Assembly (NCBI RefSeq): GCF_040939455.1 | Contig: NC_134108.1 | Span: 83,186,001 to 83,250,000, forward strand | Length of the DNA stretch: 64,000 nucleotides | Source: Microcebus murinus | Taxonomy: Eukaryota > Chordata > Mammalia > Primates > Cheirogaleidae | Direction of reading: 5' to 3' | Part shown: in pieces, positions 12,151 through 23,935 of the stretch | Layout of the letters: each line of letters opens with the position of its first letter | How positions within the stretch are numbered: position 1 is the first letter of the stretch | Program-made: the position numbers and the translations under genes | The notes under the pieces: model-generated | The model's database searches: none | Told to the model about the DNA's origin: nothing | The model's input: the letters and a program-made list of their open reading frames with translations, nothing else

Positions 12151-13317
12151 CAGTTCATGATGAAAAACAGACTTAAATCTAAGGCATGCAATCATAAGAA
12201 TTATAGAAAAAAATATTGGAAAAATTCTTACAGATATCATCCAAGGCAAAGAATTTATGAAGAAGATCCCAAAAGCCATCAAAGTAACAATAAAAATAAG
12301 TAAGTTGTGCTTGATCAAAGTAGAAACCTTCTGCACAGCCAAGGAAACAATCAATAGAGAGAATAGACAACCTACAGAATGGGAGAATATATTTGCATGC
12401 TATACAATAAAAGGCTGATAATTGGAATCTATACAGAACTCAGGCAAATCAGCAAGAAAAATCAAACAACCCCATTGAAAAGTGGGCACAGGGCATGAAC
12501 AGAACCTTTTCGAAAGAAGGTAAATGAATGGCCAGCAAACATATGAAAACATGCTCAACATCTCTAATCATCAGGGAAATACAAATCAAAACCGCAATGA
12601 GATATCACTCAACACCAGTGAGAATGGCTTTTATAAAAAGCCCCAAAACAGGAATGTTGGTGTGGATGTAGAGAGATAGGAACACTCATATGCTGCTGGT
12701 AGGACTGCAAACTAGTACAACCTCTATGGAAAATAGTATGGAGATATCTCTATGAACTAAAAGTAGACCTACTATTTGATCTAGCAATCCTACTACTGGG
12801 TATCTACCCAAAGGGGAAAAAAAAAAAGAAATTCTATAAAAAAGACATATGCACTCAAATGTTCATAGCAGCACAATTCACAAGTGCAAAGATATGGGGA
12901 CAACTCAAGTGCCCATCTATATATGAGTGAATTAACAAAATGTGGTATATGTATACTACTACTCAGCCATAAAAAATGAGGAACTACCTATTGTGTTATC
13001 CTGGATGGAGTTGGAGCCCATTTTTCTAAAGGAAGTATTACAAGAATTGAAAAACAACCACATGTACTCACCATTAAATTGGTACTAATTGATCAACACT
13101 AACGTGCACATAGGGGAATAACATTTATAAGGTTTCAGGCAGGTGAGAGGGAGAGGAAGGGATGGGTAGATCCACAACTAAGGGATGCAGTGCATGCTGT
13201 CTGGGGGATGGGCCTGCTTGTTGGGCGGTGCAAAGGCAATTTATGTAACCAAAGCGTTTGTACCCCCATAATACTCTGAAATTGAAAAAAAAAATAAATT
13301 AAATTTAAAAAAAGAAG
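12151..13317 (+). mobile_element. Younger strepsirrhine-type L1, 5'-truncated, sense
   Basis: About 1.17 kb covering the last part of ORF2, the 3' UTR and an A-rich tail (13284-13314). Landmarks are 'gtagaaaccttctgcacagc', 'cagggaaatacaaatcaaaa', 'tgctgctggtaggactgcaa', 'actactgggtatctaccca', 'gtttgtacccccataatac' and the poly-A. It is clearly less diverged than the L1M around it. Minus-strand frames at 12106-12370 and 13135-13380 are shadows. The target duplication is obscured by A-rich flanks. Confidence 0.9.
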
Positions 13318-14300
13318 CAAACAACAGGACTGAAAAATGGGCCAATCATCTGAATAGACATCTACATGATATATGTGCATATAAAAAGGTGCTCTATATT
13401 CTATGTCATTAGGGAATCACAAATTAAAACAAGGAACAGATAACCATTGCACACCTTTTAGAATGGCAGTCAAGGCTCCTCAGAAATACTACATGCTGGC
13501 AAGAATATTGAGCAACAAGAACTCTCATTCATTGTTTATGGCAATGCAAAATTGAACATCTGCTTTAGAAGGCAGTTTGGCAATTTCTTACCCAATTAAA
13601 AATACTCTTACCATAATATCTAGCAATTATGATCCTGGTATTTACTCAAAAGTTTTGAAAACTCTACACATACATCTGCCAAATGTTTATGTCAGCTTTA
13701 TTCACAATTACCAAAATTTGGAAGTAATCAAGATGTCCTTCAATTGGTGAATGAACAAGAAACTGTGGTATATCTAGGTTATAGAATGCTATTCAACAGT
13801 AAAAAGAAACAAACTATAGAGCCATGAAAAGTTATGAAGAAAACAAATGCATATACTTAAGTGAAAGAAATTATACTGTATATACTGTATGATTTCAACT
13901 CTATGACGTTCTAGGAAAGGCAACTATAAAGAAAGTAAAATGTTCAGTGGTTGTTAGGGGCTTGAGGGAAAAGAGGGAGGGGTGAATCGATAGAGTATCG
14001 GGTAATTTTAGGACAGTGAAACTTATGGATAATAATATATCAGGGAATATGTATCATTCACAGTCTTCATAACCAATAGAATATATAGCACAGACTGAAT
14101 GCTAATAGAAACAATGGACTGTAGTTAAAAATATTGTATCATTACTGGCTCATCATTTATAACAAATTACCACACTAAAGCAAAATGTTAACAGTAGGAG
14201 AAATCAAGTTGAGAGAGTCAGGGAATTTAGGGGAATTCTTTGTATTCTGCTCAATTTTTCCATAAATTTAAATTGCTCTGAAAAATAAAGTCCACTAATT
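13318..14300 (+). mobile_element. Old L1M, sense, segment 2 with 3' UTR
   Basis: Resumes exactly where the L1M stopped: 'caggactgaaaaatgggcca' follows the earlier 'ttcaacaataggaaaa' as in a continuous L1. Later landmarks are 'ggcagtttggcaatttctta', 'ccttcaattggtgaatgaac' and the 3' end 'gctctgaaaaataaagtcc'. Non-coding. Confidence 0.88.
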
Positions 14301-14918
14301 AAAAAATTAAGAACCTCATGCCAGTGCAAAATATTATAATATCTCATCAAATATGAGAAACTATCCCTAACATAGAAAAATAAATTGCTTTAAGCAAATT
14401 AACCTGATGTTTTATTTTCTTTTGTCTTTCAATATTCCCATGCACTTTTACCTGTAGAAAGTTTATTATCCTTGGTGTATGTAGGCAGCAATGCATAAAA
14501 CCACAAATGGAGATATTTATTTGTATCTAGCCAATGAAATCCACACATTAGTAAAGTAAATTCTTTCATTCTCAAAATGAAACAGTTGACTGCTTTAAAT
14601 GATGGTTGGTATACCAGGGGCTTGATGAATCTGCAAAGGTTTGTAAATGCTACCCACTTCACAGATTGGTTTATTGTTATATATCACCTGCAGCAAATTT
14701 AGTGGTAAAAGGGAGAACTATGATGTCATCCCTTCTCATTGCTCTGGCCCAGCATAACTGAGCCTTCCCTCCCTCTGTATTGGCATCACCAAAGTGAGGC
14801 AAGACACTTTTGATGCTGGTGCCCATGACACTCACATAAGCGGATGTGGCCTAAGGTGAAATTCAAATGCCAAAGTTGATTTGACTTAAAATCTATTAAG
14901 GATTCCCATTATATGTGT
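14301..14918. other. Unassigned DNA
   Basis: No gene or named repeat. The 77-codon minus-strand frame (14429-14662) has no recognisable motif. 14720-14870 is slightly richer in GC. Confidence 0.5.
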
Positions 14919-14931
14919 CAGTTTATTGTCT

Positions 14932-16376
14932 GTTTTTCATAACATATTGACAAATTATGGTTGTATATATTTATGAGATACAAAGTGACATTATGATTTT
15001 TAATACGATGTGAAGTGATTACATTAAGCTAATTAACATATCTATCACCTCAGATATTCAACAGTTTTTGTGATGTGACATTAGAAATTTACTCTCAGTG
15101 ATATGGAAATGTAGAGTATACTCAATTGTTAGCTATATTCAGCATGCTGTGTTACTGATTTAAAAAAAAATAGAACAATCAAACTTGTTCCTCTATCTAA
15201 CCGAAGCTTTATGACCTTCAACTATTCCCTTCCCTTTATTTCCACCCCTTGTCTTTGTAACTATCATTCTACTTTCTGCTTCTATGAGTTCAATTGTTTT
15301 AGATTTCACACATGAATGAGAACATATAGTATTTATTTTGTGTCTTTGGCTTATTTCACTTGCATAATGTACTCCAGTTTTATCCATGTTGTCATAAATG
15401 ACAGTATTTCTTTCTTTTTAAAGACTGAATCATATTCCATTGTGTATATGTATCACATTTTCTTTATACATTCTTTCCCTGTTGGACACTTAGGTCGATT
15501 CTATAACTTGGCTATAGCGAGTAGGGCTGTAATGAGTGTTGGAATGCAGGCATTTCTTCAACATACTGATTTCAAATCTTTTTAGCAAATACCCATCAGT
15601 GAGATTGCTGGATCATATGATAATTTTATTTTTAGTTGTTTGAGGATAATTTATGCTGCTTTTCATAATGTTTGTACTAATTTACATTCCCAGGAGCAGT
15701 GTGAAAGTGTTCCTTTCTTTGCAAATTCTCACCATTTGCTGTCTTTTATCTTTTTGATAACAGGTATGAGGTGATATCTCATTGTTATTTTAATTTGTAT
15801 CTCTCTAATGATTAATTATGTTAGCATTTTTTTCATGTACCTGTTAGCCATTCCTATGTCTGCTTTTGAAAAATGTTTATTTGGGTCCTTTGCCCAACTC
15901 TATGGAGTTATTTGAGTTTCTTATGTATTTGGATATGTATTCTTTATCAGATAGATGGCTTGCAAATATTTTCTCCCAAACTTTGTAGATTGTCTCTTGC
16001 CTCTGTTAATTATTTCCTTGAATATGCAAAATTTGAGGTAATCCCATTTGTCTATCTTTCTTTTGTGGCTTTCACTTTGGGGATCAAACCTGAAAAAGCA
16101 TTATCTGGAGCAATGTCATGTAGTTTTTCTTCTATGTTTTCTTCCAGTAGTTTTACACTTTAGGTCTTATGTTTAAATCTTTAATCCAATTTGAGTTGAT
16201 TTTTATATATGGTATGAGATAAAGGTCCAATTTCATTTTTTTTGCATATGGCTATTCAGTTTTCCCAATACTATTTATTGAAGAGACTTTTCTTCTACCA
16301 TGGTATATTGTTGACATCTTTGTCAAAGATCAATTGACCATAAATTCATGGGTTCTTTTCTGGCCTTTCTATTTAA
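14932..16376 (-). mobile_element. Twin-primed L1: 3' segment, antisense
   Basis: Antisense L1 from the 3' UTR ('agctaattaacatatctatc' near 15028) back through ORF2 ('ccagttttatccatgttgtc', 'ttggacacttaggtcgattc', 'ccatttgtctatctttcttt') to 'ggcctttctattt' at 16362-16374. Here the L1 order stops and jumps to an inverted segment. A duplication CAGTTTA(TT)GTCT at 14919-14931 recurs at 18054-18064. The frames at 15316-16163 are antisense shadows. Confidence 0.9.
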
Positions 16377-16941
16377 TAAACCCAAATCAATAAATTTGAT
16401 ACAATACCTTAACAGAATGAAGTACCAAAATCACGATCATCTCACTAGATGCAGAAGAAAGAAAAGCACTTGGCAAATTCAACATCTTTTCGATAAAAAT
16501 TCTCAACAAATATAGATGTAGGGGTAGAGTTAAGGCTAGATTTGGTGGGAAAAAAAGAAAACAAAGTTAGGTAAGAAGGAATATATCTCAACATAATAAA
16601 GAGCGGATATGAAAAACCTACAGCTAACATCATACTTGATGGGGAAAATTTGCAAACTTTTCTTCTGAAGTCCTGAACAAGATAAGGATATCCACTCTCA
16701 CCACTGCTATTCAATCTAGTATTGGAAGTGTTAACCAGAACAATTAGGTAGGAGAAAGAAATAAAAGACAATCAAACTGGAAAGGAAGAAGTTAAATTGT
16801 CCCTCCTTGCAGACAACATATATTCTATATATAAGATAGTAAATTATAAAGATTTCACAAAAAAATATTAGAACTGATAAACAAATTCAGTAAAGTTGTA
16901 GGATACAAAATCAACATGCCAATATCAGGAGCATTTCCCTA
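16377..16941 (+). mobile_element. Twin-primed L1: inverted 5' segment, part 1 (ORF2 reverse transcriptase)
   Basis: Sense L1 ORF2 from 'cccaaatcaataaatttgat' through 'gatcatctcactagatgcag', 'aacctacagctaacatcat', 'tctcaccactgctattcaat' and 'aaaatcaacatgccaatatc'. This is the reverse transcriptase core, upstream in L1 of the antisense segment to its left and in opposite orientation, as expected for the inverted 5' part. Stops are frequent. It is interrupted at 16942 by a hAT element. Confidence 0.9.
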
Positions 16942-17597
16942 CACTGAGATGGGGAAACTTTTCATGTTGGAAGGCAGCATTAATTTAGCTGTAATCAAAT
17001 AAGACCACATTCAAGAAACTTCAATTAGATATACTTAAAAATGTGCATTATTTTGTAAAAATCTAACTACTATCTACCTAATAATTTCAAAAAATAAAAA
17101 CTATGTTTTAATTTTAAAGTTACTAACCTTTTAAAGTTACTAAACTAATGACTTTGTTGTGTTTGCTTTTTGTTGGAAAGCATTTGACTATTTAGTTCCA
17201 GCATGGAAGTCTGTAGTTTCAGCTGATACTTTAGATGGGTTTCAGTAATTTGTGACTTTGAGGGCGTCTTGATTTAGGTTAGGTAGAAGAATGTAGATTT
17301 GCAGCAATAGGTGGTTGAAAAGCAAGAAAGCATTTTTCAGGTATTTTGCCAAAGGCTGGGTATCCTACTGCATTGTCCATATTTTAACTGATCTTTCTTA
17401 GCATCAGACAATGACTTCAAAATGTCATCTACTGAGAGCTGAGTCAATTCCATCTGTAGTTCTTTAGGTGCCTTGGTGATAGCAACTAGTAAGGCACAAA
17501 TGCTAATTTGAGTGTGATGTCATGACTCTCAAAGTCAGTGAACCTTTCATTTTTTCCAATTAATAGGTCTGTAACAGCTGCATATTCCCTACCCCTG
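16942..17597 (-). mobile_element. hAT-Charlie DNA transposon with transposase C-terminus relic
   Basis: A 656-bp insertion splits the L1 reading order. The left end CACTGAGATGGGGAAACTTT and right end ACCCCTG resemble Charlie termini (CAGGGGT...GGGAAAC). On the minus strand, between about 17333 and 17165, the translation reads STTYCCKSTFFYLT, stop, IKTPSKSQITETHL, KYQLKLQTSMLELNSQ. This is the hAT dimerisation pattern (STYLCEQTFS...IKSKYRS.LTDEHL...). Further upstream, at about 17462-17376, LQMELTQLSVDDILKSLSD fits the preceding region. Several stops and frameshifts make it dead. The flanking 8-mers TTTCCCTA and CTTTATAC may be a decayed target duplication. Confidence 0.85.
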
Positions 17598-18056
17598 CTT
17601 TATACTGACAATGAACTTTATGAAAAAGAAATCAAGAGAACAATTCCATTTACTATATCTACGCAAAATAAAATACTTATGACTAAATTTAACCAAGGAG
17701 GTGAAAGACCTGAACACTGAAAACCATTCAACATTAATGAAAGAAATTGATTAAGGTACAAGTAAATGGAAAGATATCTAGTGTTCATGGATTGTAAGAA
17801 TATTGTCACACTACCCAAAGTGATCTACAGATTCAATGTAATTCCTACTAAAATTCCAATGTCATTTTTTTCATAGAAACAGAAAAGGTAACCCTAAAAT
17901 TCATATGAAACCACAAAACAATAACAAATAGCCAAGGCAATCATGAGCAAAATGAACAAACCTGGAAGCATTACACTACCTGATTTCAAACTATACTTCA
18001 AAGTGATAGTAATTAAAACAGTATGATACTGGCATGATCATAGCCCAAAGGAACAG
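17598..18056 (+). mobile_element. Twin-primed L1: inverted 5' segment, part 2
   Basis: L1 ORF2 resumes in sense: 'tatactgacaatgaac', 'ttccatttactatatctacg', 'cctgaacactgaaaaccatt', 'acctgatttcaaactatact' and 'cagtatgatactggcatgat', ending 'aaaggaacag' at 18056. In an uninterrupted L1 the next bases would be 'aatagaaaggcc', which is exactly where the antisense segment ends at 16374. The two halves are therefore contiguous in L1. Confidence 0.9.
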
Positions 18057-18064
18057 TTTAGTCT

Positions 18065-19989
18065 CTTTTGCTAATCACTTTAAGGTACTTCAGCACCAGA
18101 AAAACAGCTATGTTGAGAAATTGAGAAATACATAGTTCTCAGTGCAAGAAGAATGAGTAATTATCATCCAATGCTTAAATAAAAAAGCTAAAATAATAAA
18201 TATAAGGTCAAATGTGTGAAAGATCTTGCTTAGTAAGACCTCATTATTTTATACAATATGAAATTGCATTGGTATTGTGGATGTAATTAGTTAGGAAGTA
18301 TGTACAGGTGAGCACACATGCACACAATTTTGCAGGCAAGATAACACTACAGAGACCCAAAGTAACATATAGAAGAACAAGAGTTATCTGAGGACATTTT
18401 CCATGTATAGTTAATTATTAATAAAGCTTCTAGGTTGAGAAATCATGGCTTCTTAGCTTGTATTTATTATAACCTCTTTATGCCAGTCAACTTAATATTC
18501 TGAACTTACAGTGTATTTCCCTTCTCTGCAACCCAGAAAGCAACCTCCAATGCTGAATTTTGCTGAAAATTCTCTAAAAGTAGGTGTGATGTGAATATCT
18601 CTTTTGTCTCAGATGACAGCAGTATTCTTTAAAAATTCAAATGAGTAGTGAACAGCCAACTCCTTTGTCTCTCCTTAGTTCTTTTAAAATCATACTCGCA
18701 TTTGAACCTCTTTCCAGTTTCTCTAATTTTTTAAAATTATATTTTTGAAGAGTGTGAGTACATAAAAATGATTGCAAATATTATCACTTGTTTCAAGTCT
18801 TATCTTGCTAAAACTAATTCTGAGTTTAGTTTGCTTTATCATGAATATCTCAGTTTGAAAAGTTTTGATATTTTCAATTGACACACCTGGAGAAGCCTGT
18901 GAAAACTAATGTTGAAGCTTATGAATGCTTAAATAAGATTTAGATTGTTTCAAAACATCTTCACCAATAATAACATCAGGCTCTTATTCAAGTTGGAAAT
19001 TCACCCTGGGTCTGATTTTATTTCTTGTTCAACATGACCTGGTGACTTTGGAATTCCACATCTTAGCAGAAATCCATGGTACTTGGAATATAACAGAATA
19101 TAGAAAGAGTAACATCAGTTCTGGTAAAAAAACCCAACTGGTGTTGTATGTTGTTGCCTCCAGAAGAGTTTATTCCTCTCTCTCATTCAACCTCACTGTT
19201 GTATTTTACCTGATTTTAGAGAACCAATATGACTCCACATTTGGGGAAATGTATGGATTATTACATGTATTACTTTAAATATTTAAATAAGTTTTAAATC
19301 ATATATTTCATAAAGATTTATTGTCAAATACATCTCTTATTTTTCTAATCTCTTTCCATCTTCTGGTACACAATTAACTATAATTATAGGCATTAAAAAT
19401 CATAATCAAAATAATTTACTGTTAAAATAGCTAATTTTTGAATAGTTGATATGCTATTGATTGATTGCATTGATATGTTTACAATTGCAATATGGAGGTC
19501 AATATTCCTCAACATTTTAAATTTTATATTTCCTTTTAATAACTGTAAATATAAAATTTACTTCCCTACCTTCAGTACAGAAATGCTGAAATATACTTTA
19601 AAACCTCTTCTATTTGAATCTCCATATTCTATCTACAATAATACTTGAATCATCCAAGACAATTCTGGAAAGTATATTTCACCGATTGTATAAATAATTG
19701 CTCTTCACATCCAGTTAAATAAATTTTAACTTGGAATTAATTATATCTTTCCCTACACAAGAGGGATTCTTTCCCTGAATAAGAATTTTTGGACTAGGTG
19801 TCTTTAGAATTATCATAAACTCACTGGACATTTTCTTCAAGACAAAGAATGTGAGATTACTCTGCCACCACTTGTAGTATGTTGGGAAGCTCAACATCCA
19901 GTGTCCTATCTTTGCCACAGCAGATTCCAGATGCTAGTGTGATAACTAAAGCAATGTGAAAGGTTAGGCACAAAGTGTAGCAAGTTGTA
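18065..19989. other. Unassigned AT-rich DNA
   Basis: No gene and no repeat I can name. Forward frames at 19042-19278 and 19451-19648 and the minus frame at 19715-19918 have no recognisable domain. 19750-19960 may be a diverged interspersed repeat, but I could not assign it. Confidence 0.5.
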
Positions 19990-20146
19990 AGCAGATGTTA
20001 AACTCACAACAAATGGATGCAGAGTGCGCTGTGTGGAGGAAGGGCACGCTTGTAGCCCTGGCTTGGGCGATGCAAAGGCATTATATATAACCAAAATGTT
20101 TGCACCCCAGCAACATTCTGAAATAAAAAATAAATAAAAACAAAAA
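19990..20146 (+). mobile_element. Strepsirrhine-type L1 3' end fragment, sense
   Basis: Carries the L1 3' UTR landmarks 'ggcgatgcaaaggcattat', 'ataaccaaaatgtttgcacc' and 'caacattctgaaat', followed by an A-rich tail. It parallels 13200-13310. The left boundary is uncertain and may lie some tens of bases further upstream. Confidence 0.75.
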
Positions 20147-20324
20147 ATCCTTATATTAAATTAGATATTCTTTAGAATATAGTTGGGATAATACTTAAAT
20201 AATAATCCAGGCCTAATCAAATTATCATTTTTCCAAATTGTTTAATTTTTCATTATTTTTGATTTTATCTTCCTACTAAACCCTAATCTAAAAGATTATT
20301 CTATTTCCTTATCATAGAAAGTTT

Positions 20325-22015
20325 TGCTTTTTTAAGGCTATGTTTTAGAGTAGTTTTAGGTTCACAACAAAATCAAGAGGGAGGTACAGAGACTCCCACA
20401 GACACATAGCTTCCTCCATTATCAACCTCCACCAGGGTGGTGTATTTACTATAATTGAGGAAATGATTGATACTGATATATTGCATTGTCCAAAGTCCGT
20501 GGTTTACATACAGTTCACTCTTGGTGGTATACATTCTATGAGTTTGGACAAATGTATGATGCCAGGTATCCATTATTGCAGCACACATATTATTTTTACT
20601 GCCCTGAAAATCCTCTGTGTTCTGCCTATTTATTCCATTTGCCTCTAATCCCTGGGACCAGTGATCTTTTTACTTGATTTCACAGTTTAACTTTTTCCAG
20701 AATGTCACAGAGTTGTAACCATATAATATGCCACATTTCTAGATTGAATTATTTCATTTAACGATATTTATGTAAGTTTCCTTCATAAACTTTCATGGCT
20801 TTATAGCTTATTTCTTTTTACCACAGAATAGCATTCCATCATCTGGAAGTACCACACTTTATTTGTCTATTAGGCTATTCAAAGACATCTTGTTGCTTTC
20901 ACATTTTGACAGTTATGAGTAATGCTGCTATAAATGTTCGTGTGCAGATGTTTATGTGGACAAAGTTTCAACTCCTTTGAATACACACCAATGGACTCAA
21001 TTGTTAGGTTTAGTTTTGTAAGAAACTGTCAAACTAACTCCCAATATTGCTTTCTCATTTTGTATTCCCACCAACAAAGAATGGAGTTCCTGTTGCTCCA
21101 TATCCTCCATATCATTTGGTGTCTTCTGTGTTCTAGATTTTGGCCATTTGAATAGCTTTGTTATTTTAACATGCATTTCTCTGATGATAAATGGTTTGGA
21201 TTATCCTTTGTATGCTTATTTGCCATCTTTATATATTCTTTGTTGAGCTTTCTTTTAAGATATTTGGCCATTTTTTCAAATTGGCTGTTTATTTTTTTAA
21301 TGTTGAGTTTTAGAAATCCTTTGTATACTTTGGAAAACAGTCCTTTATCAGATACGTCTTTTGCAAATAGTTTCTCTTAGTCTATGGTTTTCTGGTTTAT
21401 CCTCTGGACAATATTTTTCACAGAGCAGGAATTTTTAAGGCAAATGTAGTTTTGTTTATTAATTTTTTCTTTCATAAATGATGGCTTTAGTGTCCTATCT
21501 AAAAAGTCATCACCATATACAGGTCATCTAGATTCTCTCTTATGTTGTCTTATAAAAGTTCTATAGTTTTGTGTTTTACAATTAGGCTGTGATCCATTTT
21601 GAGTTAATTTTTGTGAAGTGCATAATGTGTGTTTCTAGACTCATTTTATTGCACATGATGCTCAGTTTCTATATTATTTGTTGAAAAGATTATCCTTTCT
21701 CCATGGCATTACCTTTGCTCCCTTGTCAAAAATCAGTTGGCTATATTTATGTGAGTCTATACCTGGGATTTCTGTTCTGTTCCATTGATCCATTTGTTTA
21801 TTCTTTCACCAATGCAATGCCAACTGATCATTGTAATTTTATATGAAGTCTTGAAATTAGGGAATATCAGTCCTCTGACATTGTTATTATTCTTCAATAT
21901 TGAATTGGCTATTCTGAGTCTGTTAAACATCCATATAAACATTAGAATCCATTTTTTAATGTTTGCTGATATTTGCAAAATAGCTTTCTGGATTGTGGAT
22001 AGTTGTTGCTATTGT
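20325..22015 (-). mobile_element. Old L1 (L1M-type), antisense, 5'-truncated
   Basis: About 1.7 kb in antisense order from the 3' UTR ('aggttcacaacaaaatcaag') through ORF2: 'agcattccatcatctggaag', 'ctgctataaatgttcgtgtg', 'atgcatttctctgatgataa', 'ccttgtcaaaaatcagttgg' and 'tctgttctgttccattgatc'. The clustered frames here on both strands (20373-22021) are L1 shadows with no gene. Confidence 0.88.
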
Positions 22016-22994
22016 TCTTAATGATGCTAAATTAATCCAGTCAAAAACACAAAGAGTTTGACTAACTTGGGGTAATTATGTAATTAATCAAAGTTGAGTC
22101 CCTACTTTTAACCAGTTATGAAATTATCACTGAATCTACTGAACAAAAATCTATTGAGAGCTTATTATATACCAAGCATTACATACAATCTTCCTATTTT
22201 TATTATATCCAGTGTAAAGTATTTCAGAATGTTTGCATTTACAATTTATCAATTGATTCAGCTGCAAAATAGGGTGAGTTAAAAAGGTAGATGACCATTT
22301 TTTAAGCGTAATAAAAAAAAGCTGCATTGTATTTAAAAGCAAATTAACTTAGCATTTAGTTCTGTCCTATTATGGGGAAAAGTGATGGTTATATAAGTAT
22401 GGTAAACATATTAATTATGCACTTGGCTGGAGTTCAGGGTGAACATTTACATGCAACATGAAAACATGTAATCTGTGTCACTGCAATGATTTTATATCAT
22501 ATTGGATGCATGTCAGTTGCATGTATGGGTAATATTATGGAGCTGAGGTTAGGGGAGAAGAAAGAATAATTCACAGACTAGCTAAGAATCATAATGCAAG
22601 TATTTAGCTGTGCATTTGCTACTCTGTAAACAATTAGAAGAGTTGTGGTTGGAGCACAAAGTTGTGGTTGAAGAACACAAAGCCATGAGAAACTTGCGAC
22701 AACTAGAAGCACTTTTTGTTCAAATTGTGCCAAAATTGTTTTTGTTATAAGTTAACTTACTCCGCACCCCCCCCCCATTATTTCCAAGGTCCTGGAAATA
22801 TCTGGTCTATACACATATATTATCAAAACAATTTATAATAATTTAATCTTCGACATTTTTGATTCTTCTAATTTATGCATTTTAATTTAGACAAAATTTG
22901 AAATAATCTACTCACCTGGAAGCAACAGATATTTTTGGAGAATTTAAAATAATTAAAATATTTTAACAATTCTATATTCTATAATAAATTCTAT

Positions 22995-23020
22995 AATTAT
23001 ATATCATAGAATATATAATT
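22995..23020. repeat. AT-rich inverted repeat
   Basis: AATTATATAT at 22995-23004 pairs exactly with ATATATAATT at 23011-23020 across a 6-nt loop. The phrase TTCTATAATTAT is also repeated directly around it, up to about 23040. Confidence 0.85.
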
Positions 23021-23226
23021 AATATATTCTATAATTATAAATTCTTAGAAGTCAGAAGAGTGACTACATGTGGTATGAGTAGGTTTGTGACTGGAAGGAA
23101 ACCCAAGGGGAGATTCTGGGGTGAAGGCAATGTTTTGCATTCTGTTTTTTTAACCCAGTGTTGGTTACATTGGTGTTCAATTTGTGACAATTTGTTCAAT
23201 AATACCCTCATTTATTTATGCACTTT

Positions 23227-23228
<2 letters not shown>

Positions 23229-23262
<34 letters not shown>
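23229..23262. repeat. (TA)17 microsatellite
   Basis: Seventeen uninterrupted TA units. Confidence 0.97.
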
Positions 23263-23263
<1 letters not shown>

Positions 23264-23722
23264 TTTAATAAGATGTTCACAAAATTTAAAATTTTTATAA
23301 GGAAGAAAATGATTTAATCTTCTTGTGTCTATAGTACTAAAACAATTACTTAATTAATTTTTTAAAAAAAATTAGCATCTTATTTGAAAAAGATTTATTT
23401 TCTCTGTGATTGAAATCATCAATTAACATGTGTTAATCAGATCCCAATTTTTTTAAAAAACCCTAAAGCACTTAGAAAATAATATGAAATAACCATGCTT
23501 TTAAAAATCATTTAACTATTTTAAAATTACACTTAGTTTATTAAATAAACCTCATGAAGATCACATGATTGTGAATATTCACACACATATCACAAATACT
23601 GCATTTTGAAGACTCCATTATAAGTTCTTGGTTTTCATTTCTTTTATGTTCCATTAGCTTTAATAGAATCTTACTAAGATTCTTGACTAACTTTAGATCA
23701 GTTCATGAGAACAATATTATAT

Positions 23723-23935
23723 CCAGGGTCACTAAACTTTCTGTAAATGCCCACATAGTAAATATTTTAACCTTTGCAAATCAGATAGATTCTGTCTTTA
23801 CTACTTACATAGGCCACTGCAGAGCAGCCATAGCCATTATGTAAATTAATGGATGTGGCTATGTTCCAATAAAACTTGATTTACAAAAATTAACAGTAGA
23901 CTAGATTTGATCATTGAGCCTTGGTTTGCCTTTTC
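23723..23935 (+). mobile_element. MER5A: MER5A (non-autonomous hAT-Charlie), sense
   Basis: Near full-length. Landmarks in order are 'cactaaactttctgtaaatg' (consensus 'gcaaactttttctgtaaag'), 'agtaaatattttaacctttg', 'gcagagcagccatagcc', 'ggatgtggctatgttccaat', 'aaaacttgatttacaaaaa' and a terminal inverted-repeat remnant 'ggtttgcc'. It has no coding capacity and depended on a Charlie transposase in trans. Confidence 0.9.

Larger units (their letters stand above)
22016..23722. other. Unassigned AT-rich DNA with short repeats
   Basis: No gene. 22135-22205 weakly resembles a degraded MIR ('gagagcttattatataccaa'). A run of C is at 22767-22776. AT palindromes and a TA microsatellite are listed separately. 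Confidence 0.45.

Noticed and set aside
16445..16771. 108-codon minus-strand frame
   Set aside because: Lies opposite the sense L1 reverse transcriptase segment; it is a shadow of that sequence.
19715..19960. Possible interspersed repeat with a 67-codon minus-strand frame
   Set aside because: It gives an impression of repeat-derived sequence but I could not name a family or find ends.
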